Shown here piece after piece: positions 9,116 to 17,413 of a DNA stretch of 64,000 bases. Position numbers and translations under genes: made by a program. Position 1 is the first letter of the stretch. Every line of letters begins with the position of its first letter. The notes beneath the pieces were generated by a model, which worked only from the letters and a program-made list of their open reading frames with translations, had not been told where the DNA came from and made no database searches. The stretch is taken from assembly GCA_035625725.1 (NCBI GenBank), contig DASPPB010000034.1, positions 75,210 through 139,209 on the forward strand, given 5' to 3'. This DNA comes from GJ-E10 sp035625725. GTDB lineage: Bacteria > Pseudomonadota > Gammaproteobacteria > Burkholderiales > Burkholderiaceae_F.

Positions 9116-11581
9116 CTACTGGCGCACCCTTGCGCCCCAGCGCTTTAACAGCTGCTCGACGATCGTGGCGCGCGCTGCGTCGGCATCTGCTTCCGCCAGC
9201 GAACGATGAGTATCTTGCAGAACTATCCGGAACGCAAGGCTTTTTTCCTTATTTAACAAGCCGCTAGCCTCTGTCGGCGAACCGCCCCGGGGAGAACCGT
9301 CCACGGGTCGAAAAACATCGAAAAGCCGTATTGTCCGAACGCAGGAGAGCTTCGGCTCGGAAACGGCCAAGCCGCGCAGATCTTCGAGTACCTCGCCGGC
9401 TCGCACCGAGCCCTCGACCCATACCGCAATGTCTCGGATAAGAGCCGGGAAGCGCGCTACGGGCAGCAGCGAAGGCAGCCCGACGTGTAGCAGCGGAGCA
9501 ACGGTCAGCTCAAAAAGCACCGGCGCCGTGGCGAGTTCGAAGATTTTGCACAGGCGCGGATGCAACTCGCCAATCCAGCCGATCGTTGCATCGTGCAGCA
9601 CAATTCGGGCGCAGCGCCCCGGGTGAAAGGCCGCGTAGAGGCGATCGGTTTGCTGCGCAGGCGAGAACCGGGTTTCTGCCGGGCGTAGCAGTCGCTCAAG
9701 GTCACCCTTCACATCGAAAAAATCCACCGACCGCGCGGGCACAGCCCACTGCTCCTCCTCGGCACCCCCGAAGGCAAGCGCCGCAAGATGCAGCGGCTGC
9801 TCGACGCCGGCGACGGCCTGCGAGACGTCCGGGGGACTTGTGCCGCGACGGTAGACACTGGCGAGTTCGAACGTGCGCACCCGGGTGGCCTGCCGATTGA
9901 GGTTGTAGCGCAGATTCGATACGAGTCCAGCCAGCAGGTTGCTGCGCATCACGCTGTACTGGCCTGCAATCGGATTCAAAACTCGAATCTGCGCCCCGGC
10001 ATCAGCGCCAAAGTCCGATTCCCAGGACTCGGGCACAAAACTAAAGTTGATCAACTCCTGGTAGCCGGCCGCTGCCATGGTTTTGCGTAGATCATGGGCC
10101 GTGCGCGCATCCTCGCGCTGCACCCGCATGCGCGCACGGGCGAGCGGAGGATCGGCCGGAATTGATGCGTAGCCATGTACGCGTGCGATCTCTTCGACAA
10201 GATCGACCTCGAGCTGCAGGTCAAAGCGAAAGCTGGGCGGCGTCACGTAAAACACGTCGTCTTCGCGCCGGTAGGCAAGACCCAGCCGATCAAAGCAGCC
10301 CTGAACCTGTGCCGAGGACAACGCGATGCCCAGGACGCGCTGCAGCCGGGCCCGACGCAGGGCAACGGGTTGGCGCTCGGGCAGCCGCGCGATGACGTCG
10401 CTGACGGGTCCTACGCGGGTGTGCGCGGTGCCGCAGACCTGCACCATGAGCTCGGTGAGCCGCTCCAGCGCGACTGTCGTGGCGGCAAAATCCACGCCGC
10501 GCTCAAAGCGATGCGCCGCCTCCGAGGAAATACCCAGTCGCTTGGACCTTCCCTGTATGGCCTGCGGCCACCAAAACGCCGCCTCGAGAAACACGTCTCG
10601 GGTGTCAAGGGTCACCGACGAAGACATTCCGCCCATGATCCCGGCGATGGCCTCGGCACCCTTGCGGTCGGCGACGACACCAAGTTCCGTGTCGAGTTCC
10701 ACCACCTGTTCGTTGAGTAGATGAATCGTCTCGCCCGCTCGGGCCCATCGCACTTCGATGTCGCCGTCGACCTTCTGCAAGTCAAAGACGTGCGACGGCT
10801 GGCCGAGCTCCAACATGACATAGTTGGAAATATCCACCAACGCCGAGACGCAGCGTTGCCCGGACTGTTCCAGGCGCCGCTTCATCCACGCGGGCGTTGC
10901 GGCGCGCGCGTTCAGGCCGCGCAAGACCCGTCCGGAAAATCTCCCGCAAAGCTCCGGCGCATCGATGCGCACTGCCAGCTGCTCATCGGTGTTGACCGCA
11001 GCACGACGTGTCGCTGGCGGTTTGAGCGTTTGTCTGCTTAGGGCCGCCAACTCGCGCGCGACACCCAAAACACTCAGACAATCGCCCCGATTGGGCGTCG
11101 TCTTGATTTCGAACACGGATTCGTCCAGACCGAGGGCCTCGCGCAAATCGGTACCCGGAACCAGAGTTCCTTCCAAGACCAGCAGCCCTTGGGCGTCCTC
11201 GGACAATCCGAGTTCGCGCGCGGAGCACAGCATTCCCTCGGAGCGCACACCTCGGACCGTTGAGACTCGAATGACGAAATCGCCCGCCAGGTGGGCTCCG
11301 GGGAGCGCGCAGGGCACGGTCAGACCTTCGGCAACGTTGGGCGCTCCGCAGACGACCGTTCGCGCCGCACCACCGCCCGTGTCAACCTGACAGACTGTGA
11401 GTCGATCCGCGTTTGGATGCCGCTGCACCTGCAGCACACGGGCGACGACAACTTGGGAGAAGGTGGGAGCTGCTTCGGGCTCCTCGACTTCCAGCCCTCC
11501 CATGGTCAGGCGCTCAGCCAGTGTTGCCGGCTCCTCCCGGGTCGGCACCATCTCGCGCAACCATTCAAGTGCAATCCTCAC
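9116..11581 (-). CDS. pheT: Phenylalanyl-tRNA synthetase beta subunit
   Basis: The 821-residue beta chain of the (alpha-beta)2 PheRS. The N-terminal part carries the OB-fold tRNA-binding domain (QRHPNADRLTVCQVD, GAPNVAEGLTVPCALPGAHL, about residues 45-150), then B3/B4 editing and B5 domains, the catalytic-like core, and a C-terminal FDX-anticodon-binding domain (RFPALIRDIAVWVE to the end). It starts at GTG 11581, 6 bases after the end of pheS, indicating translational coupling. Length is slightly above the usual 795-800 residues. Confidence 0.97.
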   Translation of the reverse strand: MRIALEWLREMVPTREEPATLAERLTMGGLEVEEPEAAPTFSQVVVARVLQVQRHPNADRLTVCQVDTGGGAARTVVCGAPNVAEGLTVPCALPGAHLAGDFVIRVSTVRGVRSEGMLCSARELGLSEDAQGLLVLEGTLVPGTDLREALGLDESVFEIKTTPNRGDCLSVLGVARELAALSRQTLKPPATRRAAVNTDEQLAVRIDAPELCGRFSGRVLRGLNARAATPAWMKRRLEQSGQRCVSALVDISNYVMLELGQPSHVFDLQKVDGDIEVRWARAGETIHLLNEQVVELDTELGVVADRKGAEAIAGIMGGMSSSVTLDTRDVFLEAAFWWPQAIQGRSKRLGISSEAAHRFERGVDFAATTVALERLTELMVQVCGTAHTRVGPVSDVIARLPERQPVALRRARLQRVLGIALSSAQVQGCFDRLGLAYRREDDVFYVTPPSFRFDLQLEVDLVEEIARVHGYASIPADPPLARARMRVQREDARTAHDLRKTMAAAGYQELINFSFVPESWESDFGADAGAQIRVLNPIAGQYSVMRSNLLAGLVSNLRYNLNRQATRVRTFELASVYRRGTSPPDVSQAVAGVEQPLHLAALAFGGAEEEQWAVPARSVDFFDVKGDLERLLRPAETRFSPAQQTDRLYAAFHPGRCARIVLHDATIGWIGELHPRLCKIFELATAPVLFELTVAPLLHVGLPSLLPVARFPALIRDIAVWVEGSVRAGEVLEDLRGLAVSEPKLSCVRTIRLFDVFRPVDGSPRGGSPTEASGLLNKEKSLAFRIVLQDTHRSLAEADADAARATIVEQLLKRWGARVRQ

Positions 11582-11587
11582 GGCGGC

Positions 11588-12607
11588 TCAGCGATTGAAC
11601 TGTTCGAGAAACCGCAAATCGCCCTCGAAAAACAGGCGCAGATCGCCGACGCCATAGCGCAGCATCGTCAGCCGCTCCAGACCCGAACCAAATGCAAAGC
11701 CGATATGGCTCTCGGGGTCCAATCCGAAGTTGCGCACGACGTGCGGATGAACCTCTCCGGCGCCGGAAATTTCGAGCCACCGGCCCTTGCGCGGCCCACT
11801 TGTGAACATCATGTCGATTTCGGCCGATGGCTCCGTGAAAGGGAAATACGACGGACGAAAACGAACCTGCAGTTCGTCGGTTTCGAAAAAGCGCCGCAAA
11901 AACTCCGTGTAGACACCCTTGAGGTCCGCGAAACTGACGTTTTCGTCGATCCACAACCCCTCAACCTGGTGAAACATCGGCGAATGGGTAGCGTCGCTGT
12001 CGACCCGGTAGGTACGCCCCGGCGCAATCACGCGCAGCGGCGGCGGTGTCTGTTGCGCGTAGCGCACCTGGATGGGCGAGGTGTGCGTGCGCAAAAGCAA
12101 AGGGTTTCCGCTTGCATCGTGCACATCGACGTAGAACGTGTCTTGCATCGAACGCGCCGGATGGTTCTCCGGATTGTTCAACGCCGTAAAGTTGTACCAA
12201 TCGTTTTCGATTTCTGGACCGTCGGCTACGTCAAATCCGATGGACGAGAAGATCTCCTCGATCCGCAGCCAGGTCCGCATGATCGGGTGTATGCCACCCG
12301 TGCTGGAACTGCGGCCGGGCAGGCTCACGTCGATTGCCTCCGCCGCCAGGCGGGCGTCGAGCTCGAGTTGCGCCAATTCTTCGCGACGCGCTTGCAGCAG
12401 CTCTTCGATGCGCTGCTTGGCCGCATTGATGCGTGCGCCTTGCGCGCGCCTCTGCTCGGCGTCGAGCTGGCCTAAGCCCTTGAGCAGCTCCGTAATGGAC
12501 CCGCCCTTACCCAGAAAGCGCGCCTTCTCGTTTTCGAGCACTGCCGGCTGCGCTGCCGCCGCGAACGCACGCCGGGCATCGGCAATGAGGGAATCGAGCG
12601 GATCCAT
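11588..12607 (-). CDS. pheS: Phenylalanyl-tRNA synthetase alpha subunit
   Basis: The 339-residue catalytic subunit of PheRS. An N-terminal coiled-coil (residues 1-90) for tRNA binding is followed by the class II core: HPIMRTWLRIEEIFSSIGFD, HTSPIQVRYA, the motif 2 region GRTYRVDSDATHSPMFHQVE and the motif 3 region GSGLERLTMLRYGVGDLRLF. It lies between rplT and pheT in the standard order. Nothing unusual is seen. Confidence 0.98.
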   Translation of the reverse strand: MDPLDSLIADARRAFAAAAQPAVLENEKARFLGKGGSITELLKGLGQLDAEQRRAQGARINAAKQRIEELLQARREELAQLELDARLAAEAIDVSLPGRSSSTGGIHPIMRTWLRIEEIFSSIGFDVADGPEIENDWYNFTALNNPENHPARSMQDTFYVDVHDASGNPLLLRTHTSPIQVRYAQQTPPPLRVIAPGRTYRVDSDATHSPMFHQVEGLWIDENVSFADLKGVYTEFLRRFFETDELQVRFRPSYFPFTEPSAEIDMMFTSGPRKGRWLEISGAGEVHPHVVRNFGLDPESHIGFAFGSGLERLTMLRYGVGDLRLFFEGDLRFLEQFNR

Positions 12608-12693
12608 GGCAAGAATCAGGGGGCGTCGACGCGAGCGGACTCACGCCGCCAGGAGGGTGCGGATTCGCCCGCACCCTGCGCGCGACGGTCCTT

Positions 12694-13053
12694 CTAACGG
12701 GCCAGGCCCGTCTTGACCTGTTCGACGATGGCCGCGAACGCCGGTTTGTCAAGCACGGCCATGTCCGCCAGCACCTTGCGATCCAGATCGATCTGCGCCT
12801 TGCGCAAACCGCTCATAAACACGCTATAGGACAAGTCGTGCTCCCGCACGGCGGCATTGATGCGCGCGATCCACAGTGAGCGGAACACCCGTTTGCGGGC
12901 ACGCCGGTCGCGATATGCGTACTGGCCCGCTTTCATGACCGCTTCTTTGGCGATCCGAAATACGTTATTGCGACGCTGCGTAAAACCCTTGGCAGCCGAC
13001 AGAACCTTCTTGTGGCGCGCACGCGCCGTTACGCCGCGTTTTACTCGGGGCAT
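12694..13053 (-). CDS. rplT: 50S ribosomal protein L20
   Basis: A 119-residue ribosomal protein with the characteristic start MPRVKRGVTARARHKKVLS and the segment RNNVFRIAKEAVMKAGQYAY. It binds 23S rRNA early in large-subunit assembly. The normal partner rpmI is 41 bases upstream and infC precedes that, so this is the classic infC-rpmI-rplT operon, which is autoregulated by L20 in well-studied bacteria. The regulatory structure was not traced here. Confidence 0.98.
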   Translation of the reverse strand: MPRVKRGVTARARHKKVLSAAKGFTQRRNNVFRIAKEAVMKAGQYAYRDRRARKRVFRSLWIARINAAVREHDLSYSVFMSGLRKAQIDLDRKVLADMAVLDKPAFAAIVEQVKTGLAR

Positions 13054-13094
13054 GGCAGTTTCCTTCGACTATTCGAGACGGGAGTGGGCGCCAA

Positions 13095-13292
13095 TCAGGC
13101 GTAGGGCAGCATGCGCCGCACCGACGATTCGTCGGCGGGATGCAGGTTCACCGCGCCACGCAGCTGGCGTTTGTTCTTGGTCGTCTTCTTCGTAAGAATG
13201 TGGCGCTTAAACGCCTGCCCACGCTTGATCGAGCCGCTCGCGCGAACTTTGAATCGCTTCGCCGCGCTCTTTTTGGTCTTTAGCTTTGGCAT
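13095..13292 (-). CDS. rpmI: 50S ribosomal protein L35
   Basis: A 65-residue, very basic protein beginning MPKLKTKKSAAKRFKV and containing RHILTKKTTKNKRQLRG, which is diagnostic for L35. It lies between infC and rplT on the minus strand in the conserved order. Confidence 0.98.
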   Translation of the reverse strand: MPKLKTKKSAAKRFKVRASGSIKRGQAFKRHILTKKTTKNKRQLRGAVNLHPADESSVRRMLPYA

Positions 13293-13446
13293 TTCTTGCC
13301 CTCTTTCTTCGTTGATGCCGCCGGGCGTCCGACACGGATCGGAGCTTTACGAGCCTGCAGCACTTGTTGGCGCCCCTGTTCCTGGGCGCAGGTCGCATCG
13401 ATTCCCTCTTTCAGCGGCAAGCCGCTGCAACAACGGGTCAATGCAA

Positions 13447-13968
13447 TTACTTTTTCTTTCGCGGCGCCAGCACCATCACCATCTGGCGTCCTTCGAGACG
13501 TGGCATCGCCTCCACCTGGCTCAACGGCTCCAGGTCCGCCTTCACGCGCTCGAGTACTTTCAGTCCCAGCTCCTGGTGCGCCATTTCACGGCCGCGAAAC
13601 CGCATTGTCACCTTGGCCTTGTCTCCCTCCTCCAGAAACTCGGTGAGTTTGCGTATTTTGGTGAGGTAATCGTTCTCGTCCGTGGCCGGACGAAATTTGA
13701 TCTCCTTGACCTGAATCTGGCGCTGTTTGAGTTTGGCTTCGTGGGCTCGTTTCTGCTCCTGATAGCGAAACTTGCCGTAATCCATCATCCGGCACACCGG
13801 AGGTTCCGCCGTTGGGGCAATTTCCACCAGATCTACGTTGCCCTCCTCGGCCATCCGCAGAGCCTCAGCCGTGCGAACCACGCCTAACTGCTCACCCTGG
13901 GCCCCGATGAGACGGATTTCGGGGACCGTAATCTCGCCGTTGATGCGATGCGCGCGTTCGTTTGCGAT
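13447..13968 (-). CDS. infC: Translation initiation factor IF-3 (probable AUC start)
   Basis: IF-3 of about 173 residues: the N-domain HRINGEITVPEIRLIGAQGE, a lysine-rich linker (KRAHEAKLKQRQIQVKEIKF) and the C-domain MRFRGREMAHQELGLKVLER. No ATG lies at the expected N-terminus. A TTG at 13983 has a poor ribosome binding site, whereas ATC at 13968-13966 has GGAG 9 bases upstream and gives the standard-length start before ANERAHRINGE. Known infC genes use AUU, or other rare codons, to allow IF-3 autoregulation, so AUC is favoured. It follows thrS closely (45 bases). Confidence 0.93.
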   Translation of the reverse strand: MANERAHRINGEITVPEIRLIGAQGEQLGVVRTAEALRMAEEGNVDLVEIAPTAEPPVCRMMDYGKFRYQEQKRAHEAKLKQRQIQVKEIKFRPATDENDYLTKIRKLTEFLEEGDKAKVTMRFRGREMAHQELGLKVLERVKADLEPLSQVEAMPRLEGRQMVMVLAPRKKK

Positions 13969-14013
13969 GGCTCTACGCTCCAAGTGCTTTCATCTTCGGC
14001 CGTGCCGCCTCGC

Positions 14014-15927
14014 TCAGGTCGACCGCCGCTGCTCGACATCGAGCCGCAGCCGCTCGGCAAAGGCCGCAGGCGTCATTACCCCTAGGTCGACGCCGCCACG
14101 TGCCCGCACAGCCACCGTTCCGCCCTGCATCTCTTTTTCCCCAACCACAAGGATGTAGGGAAGCTTTTGCAGTGCAAGACTGCGAATTTTATAGGCGATT
14201 TTCTCATTGCGCAAATCCGCGCTTCCTCTAAGACCTTGTTTTTTCAAGAGTTGCAGTACTTCCTGCGCGTAGGATGCAAAATGCTCCGAGATGCTGGCAA
14301 CGGCAAACTGCTCGGGCGCCAGCCAAACCGGCAAGGCGCCGGCGTAGTGCTCAATAAGGATGCCGATAAATCGCTCCAGGGACCCCACGATTGCGCGATG
14401 CAGCATGACCGGCACGCGCCGAGTGTTGTCCTCCGCCACGTATTCGGCTCCCAGCCGACCGGGCATCGCGAAATCGACCTGAATTGTTCCGCACTGCCAT
14501 GAACGGCCAATCGAGTCTTTGAGGTGATACTCGATCTTCGGGCCATAAAAAGCCCCCTCGCCCGGACTCAAAGTAAACGAGCAGCCCGATTTTCGAAGAG
14601 ACTCCTGAAGCGCCTGCTCGGCACGGTCCCAGGAGTCGTCAGCGCCAATGCGCTGCGGCGGACGCGTCGCGACCTTGTAGCTGATGTCCGTAAACCCGAA
14701 ATCCCCGTAGACCTTCTGCAGCAGCGCGGTGTACGCCACGCATTCCGGAAGGATCTGGTCCTCCGTGCAGAAGATGTGACCGTCGTCTTGTGTGAAACCC
14801 CGCACGCGCATGATTCCGTGCAGAGCGCCGGACGGCTCGTTGCGGTGACATTGGCCAAACTCGCCGTAACGTAGGGGCAAATCGCGATACGAGCGAAGGT
14901 CCGACTTGTAAATCTGTAGATGTCCCGGGCAGTTCATCGGCTTAATTGCGTAGTGCCGATTCTCCGACTCCGTCGTGAACATGTTCTCGCGGAAATTGTC
15001 CCAGTGCCCGGTTTTCTCCCAGATGCTGCGATCCAGAATCTGCGGCGCCCTGACCTCCTGATAACCGTTGTCTTGATAAACCCGGCGCATGTACTGCTCC
15101 ACTTGCTGCCAGATGGTCCAACCCTTGGGGTGCCAAAAAACCAAGCCCGGGGCCTCGTCTTGCTGATGAAACAAATCGAGCTCGCGGCCCAGCTTGCGAT
15201 GGTCTCGCTTTTCGGCCTCGGCCAGCATGTGCAGGTATGCGTCTTGCTCCTCCTTCTTCGCCCAAGCCGTCCCGTAGATCCGTTGCAGCATTTCATTGCG
15301 GCTGTCGCCTCGCCAGTACGCACCTGCAACTTTCATGAGCTTGAAGACTCGCAACTTGCCCGTCGAAGGCACGTGTGGGCCCACGCACAGATCGACGAAA
15401 TTGCCCTCTCGGTACAGAGAGATCTCCTCTGTGTCGGCGATGCCGCTGATGATTTCCGCTTTGTACCTTTCACCGATGGATTCAAAAAACGCGACCGCGT
15501 CGGCGCGGTTCCATATCTCGCGGCGGACCGGTTCGTCGCGTGCGGCAAGTTCGCGCATCTTGCGCTCGAGCGCCTCGAGGTCCTCGGGCGTAAATGGCCG
15601 CCTGTACGCGATGTCGTAATAAAAACCGTTCTCGATTACCGGTCCGATCGTGATTTGCGCTTCGGGGAAAAGCTCCTTGACGGCGTAGGCCAGAAGATGC
15701 GCCGTGGAATGCCGGATGACCTCCAAACCCTCGGGATCCCGGTCCAGGACGATGGCGAGTTTCGCGTCGTGCTCGATCCGGTGCGACGTGTCCACCAGCT
15801 TGCCGTCGATCTTGCCCGCCACCGCCGCTTTTGCCAGTCCCGGACCAATTGCGGCGGCCACTTCGGCAACGGTTACCGGGCGCTCGAAAGCGCGCACGGA
15901 ACCGTCCGGAAGGGTAACTGCGATCAT
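14014..15927 (-). CDS. thrS: Threonyl-tRNA synthetase
   Basis: A 637-residue class II synthetase. It has the TGS domain (residues 1-60), the editing domain with HSTAHLLAYAVKELFPEAQI, and the catalytic core with zinc ligands in MNCPGHLQIYKS, motif 2 RNEPSGALHGIMRVRGFTQD and motif 3 HRAIVGSLERFIGILIEHYA, then the anticodon-binding domain. The start is set at ATG 15927 because GGAG lies 8 bases upstream; an ATG at 15957 would add 10 residues. It is the first gene of the translation cluster, with a terminator-like hairpin 48 bases upstream. Confidence 0.97.
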   Translation of the reverse strand: MIAVTLPDGSVRAFERPVTVAEVAAAIGPGLAKAAVAGKIDGKLVDTSHRIEHDAKLAIVLDRDPEGLEVIRHSTAHLLAYAVKELFPEAQITIGPVIENGFYYDIAYRRPFTPEDLEALERKMRELAARDEPVRREIWNRADAVAFFESIGERYKAEIISGIADTEEISLYREGNFVDLCVGPHVPSTGKLRVFKLMKVAGAYWRGDSRNEMLQRIYGTAWAKKEEQDAYLHMLAEAEKRDHRKLGRELDLFHQQDEAPGLVFWHPKGWTIWQQVEQYMRRVYQDNGYQEVRAPQILDRSIWEKTGHWDNFRENMFTTESENRHYAIKPMNCPGHLQIYKSDLRSYRDLPLRYGEFGQCHRNEPSGALHGIMRVRGFTQDDGHIFCTEDQILPECVAYTALLQKVYGDFGFTDISYKVATRPPQRIGADDSWDRAEQALQESLRKSGCSFTLSPGEGAFYGPKIEYHLKDSIGRSWQCGTIQVDFAMPGRLGAEYVAEDNTRRVPVMLHRAIVGSLERFIGILIEHYAGALPVWLAPEQFAVASISEHFASYAQEVLQLLKKQGLRGSADLRNEKIAYKIRSLALQKLPYILVVGEKEMQGGTVAVRARGGVDLGVMTPAAFAERLRLDVEQRRST

Positions 15928-15974
15928 TGCGCTCTCCGACACGCTTGGCATCCCCAAAGCCCAGCCGCTCTTTC

Positions 15975-16004
15975 AAAAAAAAAGCGCGGTCGAGCCGCAC
16001 TTTT
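15975..16004 (-). terminator. Terminator-like hairpin between tRNA-Val and thrS
   Basis: Read on the minus strand the sequence is AAAAG, T, GCGG, loop CTCGA, CCGC, G, CTTTT followed by more T residues. This makes a stem of about 9 pairs with one G-T mismatch and a run of at least nine T. It could end the tRNA-Val transcript or act as an attenuator in the thrS leader. Confidence 0.65.
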
Positions 16005-16166
16005 GTCGCTGCGCGCAGGCACTCCGCGGCAAATCTAATGGTATCGGACTGCGGCCAAAGCGCCCGCTTCGTCAGCTTTGAGCGCCGAATTCGTGACATC
16101 GCTCCCGCGGGCCCGCAAAAAGCCTGCGCGTGAGAAAAACAAGCGCCTGCCCGGCAGGTACAACCA

Positions 16167-16243
16167 TGGTAGGCGCGATTGGACTCGAACCAACGACCCC
16201 CACCATGTCAAGGTGGTGCTCTAACCAGCTGAGCTACGCGCCT
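16167..16243 (-). tRNA. tRNA-Val(GAC)
   Basis: A 77-base tRNA on the minus strand with encoded CCA at 16167-16169. The 5' acceptor strand AGGCGCG pairs with CGCGCCT, the anticodon stem CCACC/GGTGG encloses TTGACAT with anticodon GAC, and the T-arm GGTTCGAGTCC is intact. It is upstream of thrS on the same strand. Confidence 0.95.
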
Positions 16244-16467
16244 GCTGCAAACAAATCATGATACACGAGGCCCCATGGGCGCCCGGGATGAGGAGCCCAC
16301 GGCCAACGTGGCCGCCACGCTGTGGCGTCGAAAGGCTGCCACAGGCTTCGCATGCGAAAACGCGCCTTGACAAATATGGCGATGTCACGCGCTCGTAATT
16401 TTCTGTACACAGAACTGTAAAAGCTCCTCACTAGGCTGCGCGCATCGCGTTTCTTGGGAATCCGACT

Positions 16468-17265
16468 ATGGCTAACGCCAAATCCGGCCAACCCAGCGTG
16501 CCTAGCCTTGATGCTGCACGAGCCTCAGGAGCACTGAGCATCGGTTTGGCCCGCAGTGCAGCAGATCTAGAGGAAGCGCAACGCTTGCGTTTTGCGGTCT
16601 TTGCCGAAGAACTGGGAGCAAATCTGGGCAACGCCCAGGGCTCCATCGATCGTGACGAGTTCGACCTTTACTGCGACCATCTTATAGTGCGGGTTCGCGA
16701 AACCGGACAGGTCGTTGGAACCTACCGGATTCTTCCGCCGCATCGGCGAGCGCAGATTGGGCGACTGTATTCGGAATCCGAATTCGACCTGTCACGCCTC
16801 GGGCACCTGCGGGCGTCTCTGATCGAAGTCGGCCGTTCGTGCGTGCATGCGGAGCACCGTACCGGTTCTGCCATCTTGATGCTGTGGGCGGGCTTGGCGC
16901 AGTACATGCGTCGTGGTCAGTACCGCCACTTGATAGGGTGCGCGAGCGCGCCTCTGGCCGACGGCGGCATGCAAGCCGCAGCGCTGCGAGACAAACTGCA
17001 GGCGTATCTCTCCGACCCCGCGCACAGAGCATTTCCGCTCATGCCGTTTCCCCACGAGGAGATCCCTCGCGCCGAAGCGATCGAAATCCCGCCGCTGATA
17101 AAGGGTTATTTGCGACTCGGGGCAAAGGTCTGTGGCGAACCCGCCTGGGATCCGGACTTTAACAGCGCGGACTTTCTGATGTGGCTGTCGCTGGACAACC
17201 TGCATCCTCGATATGCGCGCCACTTCGATCTGCTTGCGGTGCAGGGTGAGGCGGCCATCGCCTAG
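16468..17265 (+). CDS. olsB: OlsB-like ornithine-acyl-ACP N-acyltransferase
   Basis: A 265-residue protein of the GNAT-fold family once called hemolysin-like (COG3176), whose characterised member OlsB transfers a 3-hydroxyacyl group from ACP to ornithine to form lyso-ornithine lipid. Family-like segments are RLRFAVFAEELGA (about 40-52), CDHLIVRVRETGQVVGTYRI (68-87), LIEVGRSCVHAEHRTG (near 120) and YRHLIGCASAPLADGG. No OlsA acyltransferase is adjacent, so ornithine-lipid synthesis would need a partner elsewhere. The start ATG 16468 gives the expected length. A related acyl-homoserine-type or other amino-acid acyltransferase cannot be excluded. Confidence 0.78.
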   Translation: MANAKSGQPSVPSLDAARASGALSIGLARSAADLEEAQRLRFAVFAEELGANLGNAQGSIDRDEFDLYCDHLIVRVRETGQVVGTYRILPPHRRAQIGRLYSESEFDLSRLGHLRASLIEVGRSCVHAEHRTGSAILMLWAGLAQYMRRGQYRHLIGCASAPLADGGMQAAALRDKLQAYLSDPAHRAFPLMPFPHEEIPRAEAIEIPPLIKGYLRLGAKVCGEPAWDPDFNSADFLMWLSLDNLHPRYARHFDLLAVQGEAAIA

Positions 17266-17413
17266 CGGGCGCGCGGCGCCCACCGGTTTCCTCGCCCAGA
17301 GACTTCTGGTGTGTCTGCTGCGCTGGGCAGCACGGAACTTCCCGCGTCGTCCGCCACCCATGCGGCGGGGCGAGCGCATCTACTTGGCGCCGTTTTGATC
17401 TTTTGTCGGGCGC

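Noticed and set aside
11291..12475. Long plus-strand open frame (394 codons) opposite pheS/pheT
   Set aside because: It lies wholly antisense to two certain genes, has no recognisable domain and results from high GC content reducing stops in that frame.
14920..16038. Long plus-strand open frame opposite thrS
   Set aside because: Antisense to thrS, no motif or ribosome binding site; a composition shadow.
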